A stretch of DNA of 64,000 nucleotides from Actinoplanes sichuanensis (GTDB lineage Bacteria; Actinomycetota; Actinomycetes; Mycobacteriales; Micromonosporaceae). Below, piece by piece: positions 1 to 8,271 of the stretch. The position numbers and the translations under genes were made by a program. The notes under the pieces were generated by a model that worked only from the letters and a program-made list of their open reading frames with translations, made no database searches and was not told where the DNA came from. Where the stretch lies: contig NZ_AP028461.1 of assembly GCF_033097365.1 (NCBI RefSeq), positions 6,386,001 to 6,450,000 of the forward strand, given 5' to 3'. Within the stretch, counting starts at the first letter, position 1. Each line of letters begins with the position of its first letter.

Positions 1-311
1 AGCGCCCGCAACGCGCGGTCGACCGCCGGCCACCGCCGGGCGAGCACCGTCTCCGGATCACTGACCCGCCACACCCCCGGGATGTGTTCGGCGACCATCC
101 GCGGGCTGAAGCTGTAGAACGCCGACGACACCGCCGCCGCTCCGGCCGCCCCGAGCGGGGCCGCCCGCCAGGCGAAATAGCTCGGCCAGCGGACGTCGAC
201 GGGATGGCCGAGCTGCTTCGCCTCGGCGTAGACCTCGGGGGCGTAGTAGAGGACGGCGTGGATCGGCTCGACGATCCGCCACATCTGGCGCACTTGATTC
301 ACGGCGATCAT
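1..311 (-). CDS. SCO6745-like family protein, C-terminus cut off by window edge
   Basis: This frame stays open from an ATG at 309-311 to the window edge, giving 103 codons. The protein opens MIAVNQVRQMWRIVEPIH and contains YYAPE, a PSYFAWRAAPLG block and FYSFSPRMV. That layout resembles the N-terminal half of the actinobacterial SCO6745/SalK-like proteins, whose function is not settled. The other in-frame ATG upstream, at 369-371, runs into a stop within the 20-bp tandem repeats, so 311 is the start. No good ribosome-binding site is visible because the repeat array occupies the leader. It follows the pca operon on the same strand 84 bp downstream, so read-through from pcaL is possible. The family call is moderately sure. 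Confidence 0.6.
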   Translation of the reverse strand, partial: MIAVNQVRQMWRIVEPIHAVLYYAPEVYAEAKQLGHPVDVRWPSYFAWRAAPLGAAGAAAVSSAFYSFSPRMVAEHIPGVWRVSDPETVLARRWPAVDRALRA

Positions 312-390
312 CGTCTCAGAGGGGCGACCATCGTCTCAGAGGGGCGACCATCGTCTCGGAGGGGCGACCATCGCCTCGGAGGGACGACCA
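311..390. repeat. Four tandem copies of a 20-bp unit
   Basis: The unit tcgtctcagaggggcgacca occurs at 311-330 and 331-350 exactly. Copies at 351-370 and 371-390 have one and three changes. The segment at 391-410, holding the pcaL stop codon, looks like a decayed fifth copy around tcagagg. The array fills the gap between pcaL and the next gene. The 20-bp period is not a multiple of three, so it is not a coding repeat. Confidence 0.9.
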
Positions 391-395
391 GTATT

Positions 396-1508
396 TCAGA
401 GGTCGGCCAGCACCTTCTGGACGATCCGGAACGCGGTGTTGGCGGCCGGGACCCCACAGTAGATCGCGGTCTGCAGGATCAGCTCCTTGATCTCCTCGTC
501 GGACAGACCGTTGGTGCGGGCCGCCCGTACGTGCATCGCCAGCTCCTCGTGATGTCCGAGAGCGATCAGGGCGGTGAGGGTGATCAGCGAACGGTCCCGG
601 CGGGCCAGTCCGGGACGCGTCCAGATCTCGGCCCAGGCGTACCTGGTGATCATGTCCTGGAAGTCGCGGGTGAACGCGGTGGTCCCGGCGGTGGCCCGGT
701 CCACGTGTGCCGCGCCGAGCACCTCCCGGCGGACCGCGATGCCCGCCGACCGGGTCTCGTCGAAATGCTGATCCAGCAGGAACGCGACGACCTCCGGGGA
801 CTCGGCGGGCGCCAGATGCGCGACCGTGTCGAGGACGACCAGACGCCCGTGCAGCACGCCGTCGGCGATCGCCTGGAGACTGTCCGGCGGGGTCGGCTTA
901 TCGTGCCCGCCGGCTACCGCCAGCACCGGGGCGGCGATCTCGGCGAGCCGGTCCCGTACGTCGAATTCGGCGAGCGCCTCACACGCTCGTGCATAACTCT
1001 CCGGATCGGTCGCACGCAGCGCCGCGATCAGCGACTCCGCCGCCGCCGGCTCGGGGCCCGGCGCGAACCAGCGCTCCCGGGCACCGGCCACCACCGCCTC
1101 GACGCCCTCGGCCCGGACCAGTTCTGCCCGGTCGTGCCACATCGCCGGCTCGCCGATCTTCGCGCCGGTGCAGAGCAGCGCGGCGGCACCGACCCGGTCC
1201 GGGGCGTCCAGCAGCAGCTGCAGACCGACCGCGCCGCCGATCGAATCACCGGCGTAGCCGAACGTCTCTCCCGGGCGGATCCGGTCGGCGAGCGCCAGCA
1301 CGTCCCGGGCCAGGTCGGCCATCGTGAACGGGCCGGTCGCCGGGGCACTCGCGCCGTGCCCGGGCAGGTCCCAGCCGACCACGTGGTAGCGGCCGTACAG
1401 GCGGTCGGCGCACGCCGCCCACAGGGTCGCGGCGCTGGTCCCGACGGACGGCCCGAGCAGCAGCAACGGCTTTCCGGGGGCGTCGGTGAAGGTGGTCGCG
1501 GTCAGCAC
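396..1508 (-). CDS. pcaL: 3-oxoadipate enol-lactonase / 4-carboxymuconolactone decarboxylase fusion
   Basis: A 370-residue bifunctional enzyme for the last two steps that form beta-ketoadipate. Residues 1 to about 250 are an alpha/beta hydrolase (PcaD type). The nucleophile elbow GDSIGG places the serine near residue 89, DLPGHGAS lies near 48, and a late DTVAHLAP supplies the histidine. Residues about 255-370 are a carboxymuconolactone decarboxylase (PcaC type) with the segment LIALGHHEELAMHVRAA. PcaD-PcaC fusions, called PcaL, are typical of actinobacteria. The GTG at 1508 is chosen because it overlaps the pcaB stop as GTGCTGA; the frame stays open far upstream inside pcaB but only in antisense register. 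It is the last gene of the pcaHGBL operon. Confidence 0.92.
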   Translation of the reverse strand: MLTATTFTDAPGKPLLLLGPSVGTSAATLWAACADRLYGRYHVVGWDLPGHGASAPATGPFTMADLARDVLALADRIRPGETFGYAGDSIGGAVGLQLLLDAPDRVGAAALLCTGAKIGEPAMWHDRAELVRAEGVEAVVAGARERWFAPGPEPAAAESLIAALRATDPESYARACEALAEFDVRDRLAEIAAPVLAVAGGHDKPTPPDSLQAIADGVLHGRLVVLDTVAHLAPAESPEVVAFLLDQHFDETRSAGIAVRREVLGAAHVDRATAGTTAFTRDFQDMITRYAWAEIWTRPGLARRDRSLITLTALIALGHHEELAMHVRAARTNGLSDEEIKELILQTAIYCGVPAANTAFRIVQKVLADL

Positions 1509-2722
1509 GGCTCTCCCTCTCGGGTCTCTCTGCGGGTCTCTGCGGCGCGGGCCAGGACGGCGTCGATGATCTGGTCGGTGGCGCCCCGATAGGGACCCGC
1601 GTCCGGGTTGATCGAACGCTGTTCGGCGTCGATGCCGGGCCGCGCCGCGGTCAGGTTCGCGGTCATCCAGGACGTCTCCACCTGGAGGCCGGCCAGCAGC
1701 TCCGCGGTCTGCGAACCGGCCGTCACGGTACGTCGGGCCAGCGTGCGCAGGGTCGACCACTCGACGTGCCAGCCGCCGTCCGGACGTTCGTCGACGGCCG
1801 CCGCCGCACCGGCGTGCAGGGTCGCGGCCAGAAACGGCGCGGCCAGAGCGGCCCGGCGGATCAGGATCGACAGGACCGGGTTCTGCTTGTTCGGCATCGC
1901 CGACGAGCCACCACGGCCGGCGACCGCGCCCTCGGACAGTTCGTGCACCTCCGGGCGGGCGCCCACCAGCACGTCGTTGGCGATCCGGCCCCACGCGTCG
2001 GTGCAGGTCACCAGGGCGTCGGCGAGTCCGGTCAGAGGCGCGCGGGCGGTGTGCCACGGCTCCCGGACCGGTAGGTCGAGCGTCGCGGCCGTGGTCTCGA
2101 CCAGGGCGCGGGCCACGATCGGCGAACCGGCCAGCGCGACCGGCGCGGCGAGGCTGCCGGCGGCTCCGCCGACCTGCGCCGGAAGCGACACGGCGGCCAG
2201 GCGGTCCCGCGCGTCCAGGATTCCGGTGAGCCAGGTCGCTGCCTTAAGACCGAAGGTGATCGGTACGGCGTACTGCGTCAAAGTCCGGCCGGCCATCGGC
2301 GTGTCCCGGTGCTCGGCGACCAGCCGGACCAGGGCGGCGGACTGGCCGGCCAGGTCGTCACGGATCCGGTCGGTGGCGTCCCGCAGACACAGAACCAGTC
2401 CCGTGTCGATCACGTCCTGACTGGTCAGGCCCTTGTGCAGCCAGTGGGCGGCGGCCGGGTTGCGGGCCTCCAGGCGGTTGCGGAGCAGCTTCAGCAGCGG
2501 GATCAGCGGATTGCCGCCGGCTTCCGCGCCGGCCGCGACCAGGGGCACGTCGTCGGCGCCGATCAAGCCGTCCAGCCCGTCGGCGGCGTCGGCCGGGGCC
2601 ACACCGTGCGTCACCAACGCGTCCAGCCAGGCGGCTTCGGCACGCACCATCGCCGCCAGAACCGCCGCATCGGTGAAGACGTCACCGGCCCGGTCGTCGC
2701 CCGGCCACAACAGGTCAGTCAC
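1502..2722 (-). CDS. pcaB: 3-carboxy-cis,cis-muconate cycloisomerase
   Basis: A 406-residue member of the fumarase/aspartase superfamily. PcaB converts 3-carboxy-cis,cis-muconate to gamma-carboxymuconolactone in the cytoplasm. The superfamily signature is present as GGSSAMPNKQNP near residue 280, and LTSQDVIDT near residue 100 matches the conserved second region. The GTG start has GGGAG about seven bases upstream. Translation is probably coupled to pcaL, whose start overlaps this stop. About 100 bp separate it from pcaG, the only sizeable gap in the operon; nothing recognisable lies in that gap. Confidence 0.93.
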   Translation of the reverse strand: MTDLLWPGDDRAGDVFTDAAVLAAMVRAEAAWLDALVTHGVAPADAADGLDGLIGADDVPLVAAGAEAGGNPLIPLLKLLRNRLEARNPAAAHWLHKGLTSQDVIDTGLVLCLRDATDRIRDDLAGQSAALVRLVAEHRDTPMAGRTLTQYAVPITFGLKAATWLTGILDARDRLAAVSLPAQVGGAAGSLAAPVALAGSPIVARALVETTAATLDLPVREPWHTARAPLTGLADALVTCTDAWGRIANDVLVGARPEVHELSEGAVAGRGGSSAMPNKQNPVLSILIRRAALAAPFLAATLHAGAAAAVDERPDGGWHVEWSTLRTLARRTVTAGSQTAELLAGLQVETSWMTANLTAARPGIDAEQRSINPDAGPYRGATDQIIDAVLARAAETRRETREGEPC

Positions 2723-2824
2723 CGTGCACTCCCGCTCTCACCCATACCCGCCACCCACACCCCGCGGTGGAGAAAGCCGCAGGACCGGCGGTGCGAAGAG
2801 TGCTGGGGCGGGGTTTCCGGATGG

Positions 2825-3439
2825 TCAGGACCATGCGTCTCGTAGCCGGGGGTAGGTGAGGAAGACGGTTTCCCGCTCGCCCTGCAGGTGGATGTCGAAG
2901 ACCAGCGCGGACTCGGAACGGGTCGCGATCAAGGTGTCGCGGCGGTCGGGGGCCACCGCACGCAGTAGCGGGTCCGCGGCCAGGAGGCCGAGCGACTCGT
3001 CCGCGGAGACGGCGGTGGGCGACGGGTTCGAGAGGGTGGCCGGGGTGTCCGGGAGGTAGGCGCGGGTGAAGAGACGGTCGAGCAGGCCGCGGGCGAAGAC
3101 GGTGACGGCGAAGAACGGGGCGCGGCCGGCTTCGGTGGGGCCCGGTTCGAGGGTGGCGAACTGGTAGTGGCCGTCCGGGTCGGTGGCGGCGCGGCCCCAG
3201 CCGGTGAAGGTCCAGCCGTCGCGGCGCAGTGAGCCGGGCCGGCGCGGGATGTGGCCCTGCGGGTCGGCCTGCCAGATCTCGATCACCGCGTCGGGCACCG
3301 GGTTTCCGGCGCCGTCGTAGACGTGGCCGTGCAGGCGGACCGCTTTCGGGTGGCTCGGCGGGACCAACTCGTTCATGCCGTCGTATTCCAGGCCCAGGTG
3401 GAAGAACGGGCCGACGGTCTGGCCGGGGACGGCGCTCAT
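2825..3439 (-). CDS. pcaG: Protocatechuate 3,4-dioxygenase alpha subunit
   Basis: A 204-residue alpha subunit of the intradiol dioxygenase that opens the protocatechuate ring between carbons 3 and 4. It begins MSAVPGQTVGPFFH, the usual PcaG opening. HGHVYDGAGNPVPDAVIEIW is the conserved beta-sandwich segment of intradiol dioxygenases. It lacks the Tyr-Tyr-His-His iron set seen in PcaH, as expected for the non-catalytic subunit. The ATG at 3437-3439 overlaps the pcaH stop as ATGA, which fixes the start; the frame is open further upstream only as antisense-type noise. Confidence 0.95.
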   Translation of the reverse strand: MSAVPGQTVGPFFHLGLEYDGMNELVPPSHPKAVRLHGHVYDGAGNPVPDAVIEIWQADPQGHIPRRPGSLRRDGWTFTGWGRAATDPDGHYQFATLEPGPTEAGRAPFFAVTVFARGLLDRLFTRAYLPDTPATLSNPSPTAVSADESLGLLAADPLLRAVAPDRRDTLIATRSESALVFDIHLQGERETVFLTYPRLRDAWS

Positions 3440-4185
3440 GCGTTGTCTTCCTCGATGTCCGATTCGAGCGGGGTGCGGTGGGTGCCGGTGAGCACGATGT
3501 CCCAGCGGTAGCCGGTGCTCCACTCGGGGGTGGTGACGTCGTGGTCGTACTGGGCGATCAGCAGTTCCCGGGCTTTCGGGTCGGTGATCGACTGGTAGAT
3601 CGGGTCGAGGGGGAACAGCGGGTCGCCGGGAAAGTACATCTGGGTGACCAGGCGCTGGGTGAAGTCGCTGCCGAAGATCGAGAAGTGGATGTGGGCGGGT
3701 CGCCACGCGTTGACGTGGTTGCGCCACGGGTACGGCCCCGGCTTGATCGTCTGGAAGCGGTAGGTGCCGTCCGGGCCGGTGAGCATCCGGCCGACGCCGG
3801 TGAAGTTGGGGTCGTGCGGCGCCGGGTGCTGGTCGCGCTGGTGCCGGTAGCGGCCCGCGGCGTTGGCCTGCCACACCTCGACGAGTTGGTCGGCCACCGG
3901 GCGGCCGTCGCCGTCGAGGACCCGGCCGGTGACGACGATCCGTTCGCCGAGCGGGGTGCCCGCGTGCTGGATGGTCAGGTCGGCCTCGTCGTCGGCGACG
4001 TCGCGGTGACCGAAGACCGGCGCCCACAGTTCGACCGATTCCGGGTCGACCAGGTGGGCCGGCTGTTTGGGGTGCCGCAGGATGCTGCTGCGGTACGGGG
4101 CGTAGTCGATCTTCGGCTGTGGGCCGCCCGGCTGCTGGGCCGCCGCCTCGATCTCCCGGTTGATGTCAGCTTGTGACGACTCCAT
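3436..4185 (-). CDS. pcaH: Protocatechuate 3,4-dioxygenase beta subunit
   Basis: A 249-residue catalytic subunit that carries the non-haem Fe(III). The segments GPYPWRNHVNAWRPAHIHFS and RYRHQRDQHPAPHDPNF hold the tyrosine and the paired histidines that ligate iron in this family. TGRVLDGDGRPVADQLVEVW is the intradiol core. The start is the ATG at 4183-4185 (MESSQADINRE), giving a normal family length. It is the first gene of the minus-strand pca operon and diverges from the IclR regulator across 75 bp. Confidence 0.95.
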   Translation of the reverse strand: MESSQADINREIEAAAQQPGGPQPKIDYAPYRSSILRHPKQPAHLVDPESVELWAPVFGHRDVADDEADLTIQHAGTPLGERIVVTGRVLDGDGRPVADQLVEVWQANAAGRYRHQRDQHPAPHDPNFTGVGRMLTGPDGTYRFQTIKPGPYPWRNHVNAWRPAHIHFSIFGSDFTQRLVTQMYFPGDPLFPLDPIYQSITDPKARELLIAQYDHDVTTPEWSTGYRWDIVLTGTHRTPLESDIEEDNA

Positions 4186-4234
4186 GTTCACGCTCCGGAC
4201 GCTAGGCGGTCGGACGGCAGTCGGCGATAAAGTT

Positions 4235-4251
4235 CTTCCGCTGAGCGGAAG
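4235..4251. promoter_or_regulatory. Perfect inverted repeat, probable IclR-type operator
   Basis: CTTCCGC (4235-4241) and GCGGAAG (4245-4251) form a perfect palindrome around TGA in the 75-bp pcaH/regulator intergenic region. It overlaps the GGAAGGGG ribosome-binding site of the regulator gene. IclR proteins usually bind short palindromes in divergent promoters, so it may serve autoregulation and pca control. No clear -35/-10 pair was identified. Confidence 0.5.
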
Positions 4252-4260
4252 GGGCAGAGT

Positions 4261-5001
4261 ATGGGCGCCACCGTCACCTCGCGTGCGCTGGACCTCCTGG
4301 GAGCCTTCGACGGGGAGCATCGCAGCCTCTCGCTGACCGATCTGGCCCGCCGCGCCGATCTGCCGCTGGCCACCGCGCACCGGTTGGTCGGCGAGCTGCA
4401 CCGGTGGGGCGCGCTGGCCCGGGAACCGAACGGGGAGTATGTGATCGGCCGCCGGATCTGGCAGCTGGGCCTGCTCGCCCCGGTGCAGAGCGGCCTACGC
4501 CAGGCCGCTTCGCCATTTTTGCACGATTTGTACGGGACGACGCTGGCCACCGTACATCTGGCGGTCCGCGACGGCCTCGAGGTGCTGTACGTGGAACGTC
4601 TGGCCGGCCACGTGTCGGTGCCGGTGGTCAGCCGGGTCGGCTCCCGCCTGCCGATGCACGCGACAGGGGTCGGGAAGGTGCTGCTGGCGTACGCCCCGGA
4701 GGAGGTCCGCGTCGAGGTCCTGCAGCACCTGACCAGGATCACCGCGTACACCGTGACCCAACCGGCCCGCCTGCTGGAGCAGCTGCGCCGGGTCCGGGCC
4801 GAGGGGTATGCCACCACCGGCGAGGAGATGAGCCTGGGCGCGTGCTCGGTGGCGGTGCCGGTGCGCAACGGCGACACCGTGGTCGCGGCTCTCGGCATGG
4901 TGGTGCCCGACCTGCGGCGGCAACTCCCCCGGCTGGTGTCGGCGCTCCAGGTGGCCGCGCACGGGATCAGTCGCACCCTGGCTTCCGTCCAATGGAAATA
5001 G
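4261..5001 (+). CDS. IclR-family regulator of the protocatechuate genes
   Basis: A 246-residue IclR-type regulator. Residues 1-65 form a winged helix-turn-helix (SLTDLARRADLPLATAHRLV). The C-terminal effector domain includes RLPMHATGVGKVLLAYAP and the closing ALGMVVPDLRRQLPRLV. PcaR/PcaU proteins of this family respond to protocatechuate or beta-ketoadipate, but ligand and sign cannot be read here. GGAAGGGG lies six bases before the ATG. Its position between pcaHGBL and pobA makes those genes the likely targets. Confidence 0.9.
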   Translation: MGATVTSRALDLLGAFDGEHRSLSLTDLARRADLPLATAHRLVGELHRWGALAREPNGEYVIGRRIWQLGLLAPVQSGLRQAASPFLHDLYGTTLATVHLAVRDGLEVLYVERLAGHVSVPVVSRVGSRLPMHATGVGKVLLAYAPEEVRVEVLQHLTRITAYTVTQPARLLEQLRRVRAEGYATTGEEMSLGACSVAVPVRNGDTVVAALGMVVPDLRRQLPRLVSALQVAAHGISRTLASVQWK

Positions 5002-5041
5002 GGTCTTGTGTCCCGGCCTCTTGTTATCGAAGTCTGAGGAC

Positions 5042-6208
5042 ATGCGTACCCAGGTCGCCATCATCGGCGCCGGCCCGGCCGGCCTGCTTCTCTCCCATCT
5101 CCTCGCCCAGGGCGGGGTCGAGTCGGTCGTGCTGGAGACCCGCTCGGAGGAGTACGTCGCGGCCCGCATCCGGGCCGGCATCCTCGAGCATTCCAGCGTC
5201 GAACTGCTGGAGGCGGCCGGGCTCGGCGCCCGGATCCGTGCCGAGGGCGACGAGCACCGGGGCATCTACCTGCAGTGGCCGGGCGAACGGCACCATCTGG
5301 ACTTCGTCGACCTGACCGGCCGCAGCGTGTGGGTCTACGGCCAGACCGAGGTGCAGAAGGACCTGATCGCGGCTCGCCGGGCGGACCACCAGGAGATCCA
5401 CTACGAGGTCTCCGACGTAGCCCTGCACGACATCGAGGATCAGCCGTACGTCACCTACACCGACCGGGAGGGAGTCAGTCGCCGGTTGGACGCCACGGTG
5501 ATCGCCGGATGCGACGGCTCCTTCGGGCCCAGCCGGTCCGCCGTCCCCGCCGCGCAGGTCCACGAGAAGGTGTACCCGTACTCCTGGTTCGGGATCCTCG
5601 CCGACGTGGCGCCGTCCACCGACGAGTTGATCTACGCCTGGCACCCGAACGGTTTCGCCCTGCACAGCATGCGTTCGGAGAGCGTCAGCCGCCTCTACCT
5701 GCAGGTCCCCAACGGCACCGATCCGCAGTCGTGGTCCGACGACCGGATCTGGGACGAGCTGTCGACCCGGCTCGGGCACGGGCAGAACGGCTGGAAGCTC
5801 AACCCCGGGCCGATCACCGACCGGAGCGTGCTGCCGATGCGCAGCTACGTGCAGACACCGATGCGGCACGGCCACCTCTACCTGGCCGGCGACGCCGCGC
5901 ACATCGTCCCGCCGACCGGCGCCAAGGGCCTCAACCTGGCGATCGCCGACGTCGCCCTGCTCAGCAAGGCCCTCATCACCAAGATCAAGGACAAGGATCA
6001 GCGGTACGCCGACGCGTACTCCGACGACGCGCAGCGCCGGGTCTGGCGCTGCACGCATTTCTCCTGGTGGATGACGACGATGCTGCACACCTCGGGCGAC
6101 CCGTTCGACGCCGAGTTGCAGCTGTCGCAGCTACGTTGGGTCGCCGGCAGCCGGGCCGGTGCCACCGGTCTCGCCGAGAACTACGCCGGCCTGCCCATCG
6201 GGTACTGA
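5042..6208 (+). CDS. pobA: 4-hydroxybenzoate 3-monooxygenase
   Basis: A 388-residue single-component flavoprotein hydroxylase that converts 4-hydroxybenzoate to protocatechuate using FAD, NAD(P)H and O2. The Rossmann motif GAGPAG is at residues 9-14, RIRAGILEHSSVELL is a PobA-specific block, and GDAAHIVPPTGAKGLN is the second FAD motif. The ATG at 5042 puts the dinucleotide motif at the usual distance from the N-terminus and has TGAGGA just before it; a start at 5006 would add an untypical extension. It follows the IclR gene by 40 bp. Its last 78 bp overlap, tail to tail, the holin-like gene on the other strand. Confidence 0.95.
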   Translation: MRTQVAIIGAGPAGLLLSHLLAQGGVESVVLETRSEEYVAARIRAGILEHSSVELLEAAGLGARIRAEGDEHRGIYLQWPGERHHLDFVDLTGRSVWVYGQTEVQKDLIAARRADHQEIHYEVSDVALHDIEDQPYVTYTDREGVSRRLDATVIAGCDGSFGPSRSAVPAAQVHEKVYPYSWFGILADVAPSTDELIYAWHPNGFALHSMRSESVSRLYLQVPNGTDPQSWSDDRIWDELSTRLGHGQNGWKLNPGPITDRSVLPMRSYVQTPMRHGHLYLAGDAAHIVPPTGAKGLNLAIADVALLSKALITKIKDKDQRYADAYSDDAQRRVWRCTHFSWWMTTMLHTSGDPFDAELQLSQLRWVAGSRAGATGLAENYAGLPIGY

Positions 6209-6763
6209 CGCGGACCCGTCCGGCGGGTTGGTCGCCGCCACGGTCGGTGGCGGCGGGGCGTGGTCGACCGCCTCCCGGTAGGTGCCCATCGGCAGCGTGG
6301 ACGGGCTGGCACCCGGCGGGACCTGCCCGTTCGGTGCGGCCGGTTCACGGGCCAGCAGACCCTTGCCGAACGAACCCACGGTCGCGACGAAGGCGATGTT
6401 GAGGGCGCTCTCCCAGTCGAACGAGGTGATGTCGAAGGCCCCGGCCACCATCGAGCCGGACAGCGCCGCGAGGAACGTCTTCGCCAGGCGGACCAGCAGG
6501 TCGGGCCAGAAGGCCAGGTTCGTCAGCTTCGACAGGTACTGGACGGCGGTCAGCACCAGCGACGAGACGAACGCGCTGACGGCGAGGGTCAGCGCGTACT
6601 TCCACGGCAGGTTGATCACCGACCCGACCCCGCCGGCCAGCAGCGTCGCCACGAACACCTGGCCGGCCGACCAGCCGGCCCGCTCGACGAAGTCCAGGAC
6701 GACGGCACGCCACTTCGGAACGACCTCAGCCATGGGATCGACATTCCTCGTTTCGGAGATCAT
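6131..6763 (-). CDS. Holin-like membrane protein
   Basis: A 210-residue protein with an amphipathic start (WRAVVLDFVERAG) and three or four hydrophobic segments between residues about 30 and 140. A Pro/Gly-rich tail follows from about residue 145. The layout resembles r1t-type holins that occur on actinobacterial chromosomes; the role here is unknown. The ATG at 6763 overlaps the upstream nucleotidyltransferase stop as ATGA, suggesting coupling. The ATG at 6733, preceded by GAGGA, is the alternative. Its last 26 codons overlap antisense to the end of pobA. It lies outside the prophage. Confidence 0.65.
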   Translation of the reverse strand: MISETRNVDPMAEVVPKWRAVVLDFVERAGWSAGQVFVATLLAGGVGSVINLPWKYALTLAVSAFVSSLVLTAVQYLSKLTNLAFWPDLLVRLAKTFLAALSGSMVAGAFDITSFDWESALNIAFVATVGSFGKGLLAREPAAPNGQVPPGASPSTLPMGTYREAVDHAPPPPTVAATNPPDGSASVPDGQAGVVLGETGGTGPAAGDPT

Positions 6764-7524
6764 CGGACATCGACCGAACGGATCAGTTCCCGAAGAGCAT
6801 CACCGATCCCGGACGGTACGGCGTACCGCTTCTCCAGCCAGGCGAAGGTGAAACGGGCCGCCGCCGGACTGCCGGTGTAGCCGGGGACCATCGCGGCCAG
6901 CGGCAGCACCTCGACCGGATAGGCGCGTTCGACGCGGCGGGCCGGTTCGAAGGCATCCCGGTACGGGGGTTCGCCGCCGCCCAGGCGCAGCAACGCGATC
7001 ACCGCGTCGACGGCCCGGTGCTGGATGAGCCGGGCCGCGGCCAGGCGCTCGCCGCGCAGCTCCCGGTGCAGGCCGATGTAGAGGCTGACCAGGGCGTCGT
7101 TGAGGTGGTACTCCTCGGTGTCGAACGGTGGCCGCGGAACCGGCGCGCCCGACGTGACCAGATCGGCCGGGGCGTCCGGCCGGCGCCACACCGTCCGCGC
7201 ACCGGCGAACGGCGTCCGGGCCAGTTCGGCGACGGTCAGCACCCGGTACTCGACGAGGACCCCGTCGGCGTAGAGGGCCCGGCGACCGGCACGTTGGTGG
7301 GCGAAGAGGTAGGTCACCGGCCCGGGCGCCTCCAGCCAGTCGGTCCGATCCAGGTAGCGCCAGGTCGCCCCGTCCTCGACGATCACGTAGAAGTCCAGGT
7401 CGGAATGGTCGTCCAGACGGGCCGGCTGGGCGCCGCACGACCCCAGCCCGAGCAGCGCGACGGTGTCGCCCCGCTCCTTCAGGACCGCGGCGATCTCGTC
7501 GAGCCTGCGCAGAACCGGCCTCAT
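6760..7524 (-). CDS. Nucleotidyltransferase-domain protein
   Basis: A 254-residue protein with a minimal nucleotidyltransferase core: GLGSCGAQ followed by DDHSDLDFYVI near residues 27-46, matching the GS...DxD pattern for metal and nucleotide binding. The rest is a helical domain. The substrate cannot be read from sequence; aminoglycoside-type and antitoxin-type enzymes share this core. The start is the ATG at 7522-7524, preceded by GAGGAGGTGCG. The frame stays open far upstream through the 42-bp repeat, but that part is not coding-like. It overlaps the holin-like gene by ATGA. Confidence 0.7.
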   Translation of the reverse strand: MRPVLRRLDEIAAVLKERGDTVALLGLGSCGAQPARLDDHSDLDFYVIVEDGATWRYLDRTDWLEAPGPVTYLFAHQRAGRRALYADGVLVEYRVLTVAELARTPFAGARTVWRRPDAPADLVTSGAPVPRPPFDTEEYHLNDALVSLYIGLHRELRGERLAAARLIQHRAVDAVIALLRLGGGEPPYRDAFEPARRVERAYPVEVLPLAAMVPGYTGSPAAARFTFAWLEKRYAVPSGIGDALRELIRSVDVR

Positions 7525-7587
7525 CGCACCTCCTCGATATGTGAGGGCATCATTACCGACCGGGACGGAAGATGCGAGGATCGAGTG

Positions 7588-8169
7588 GTGAGCCGGGTCC
7601 ATGTCGTCTACGCGCATCCGTCGCCGGGCAGTTTCACGCGTGAGGTGCTCGACTCGTTTCTGAGCGGGCTCTCGGCGTACACCCTGACCGATCTTCATGA
7701 AGTGGGTTTTCCGGCCGTGATGAGCGCGGCGGAGTACACCCGGAAGGCGACCGACCCGGTGCCCGCGGACGTCGCCGCCGAACAGGAACGTCTCGAGGCG
7801 GCCGACGTGTGGGCGTTCGTGTATCCGGTGTGGTGGGCCGACTGCCCGGCGATCCTCAAGGGCTGGTTCGACCGGGTGTGGACCACCGGGTGGGCCTATC
7901 AGCCGATGCGGTTGCGGCCGGCCCGTCGCGCGATCGTGCTGTGCACCGCCGGTTACACGCTCGAGGAGCTGGAGGTCCGCGGGCACCACCAGGCCATGCG
8001 GGCGGTCATGCTGGACGATCGGATCGGCGCGCGGGCCGAGACGTCCGAGTTCGTGGTGCTCGGCGGGTCGGCGACGGCCGGGGCGGACTGGCCGGCGCTC
8101 AAGGCCCGTCACCTGGAGCGGGCCGCCGCTCTGGGCCGGTCCGTTCAGGCGCCCGCGTCTTCTCCGTAG
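7588..8169 (+). CDS. NAD(P)H dehydrogenase (quinone)-like flavodoxin-fold protein
   Basis: A 193-residue flavodoxin-fold protein of the NQO1/MdaB/KefF type. HVVYAHPSPGSFTREVLDSF is the FMN/FAD phosphate-binding start, and VYPVWWADCPAILKGWFDRV is the conserved isoalloxazine-contact segment. Such enzymes reduce quinones by two electrons. The GTG start has GAGGA upstream and diverges from the nucleotidyltransferase gene across 63 bp. Its last 8 codons lie in the first copy of a 42-bp tandem repeat, so its C-terminus may vary with repeat slippage. Confidence 0.85.
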   Translation: MSRVHVVYAHPSPGSFTREVLDSFLSGLSAYTLTDLHEVGFPAVMSAAEYTRKATDPVPADVAAEQERLEAADVWAFVYPVWWADCPAILKGWFDRVWTTGWAYQPMRLRPARRAIVLCTAGYTLEELEVRGHHQAMRAVMLDDRIGARAETSEFVVLGGSATAGADWPALKARHLERAAALGRSVQAPASSP

Positions 8170-8271
8170 GCGTCCGCGCCGTCCCAGCAGGCGCCCGCGT
8201 CTTCTCCGTAGGCGTCCGCGCCGTCCCAGCAGGCGTCTGCGTCTTCTCCGTAGGCGTCCGGGGCGTCTCAG
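8146..8271. repeat. Three tandem copies of a 42-bp minisatellite
   Basis: Units start at 8146, 8188 and 8230 with caggcg, and a truncated fourth starts at 8272. Copies one and two match throughout; the third differs at several bases. The array begins in the last codons of the quinone-oxidoreductase gene and ends at the 3' end of the radical SAM remnant, between convergent genes. The 42-bp period keeps all frames open, which produces spurious long reading frames with 14-residue repeats here. Confidence 0.9.

Noticed and set aside
6131..6763. The holin-like gene as part of the prophage
   Set aside because: It lies more than 2 kb outside attL and is coupled to a host-side nucleotidyltransferase gene.
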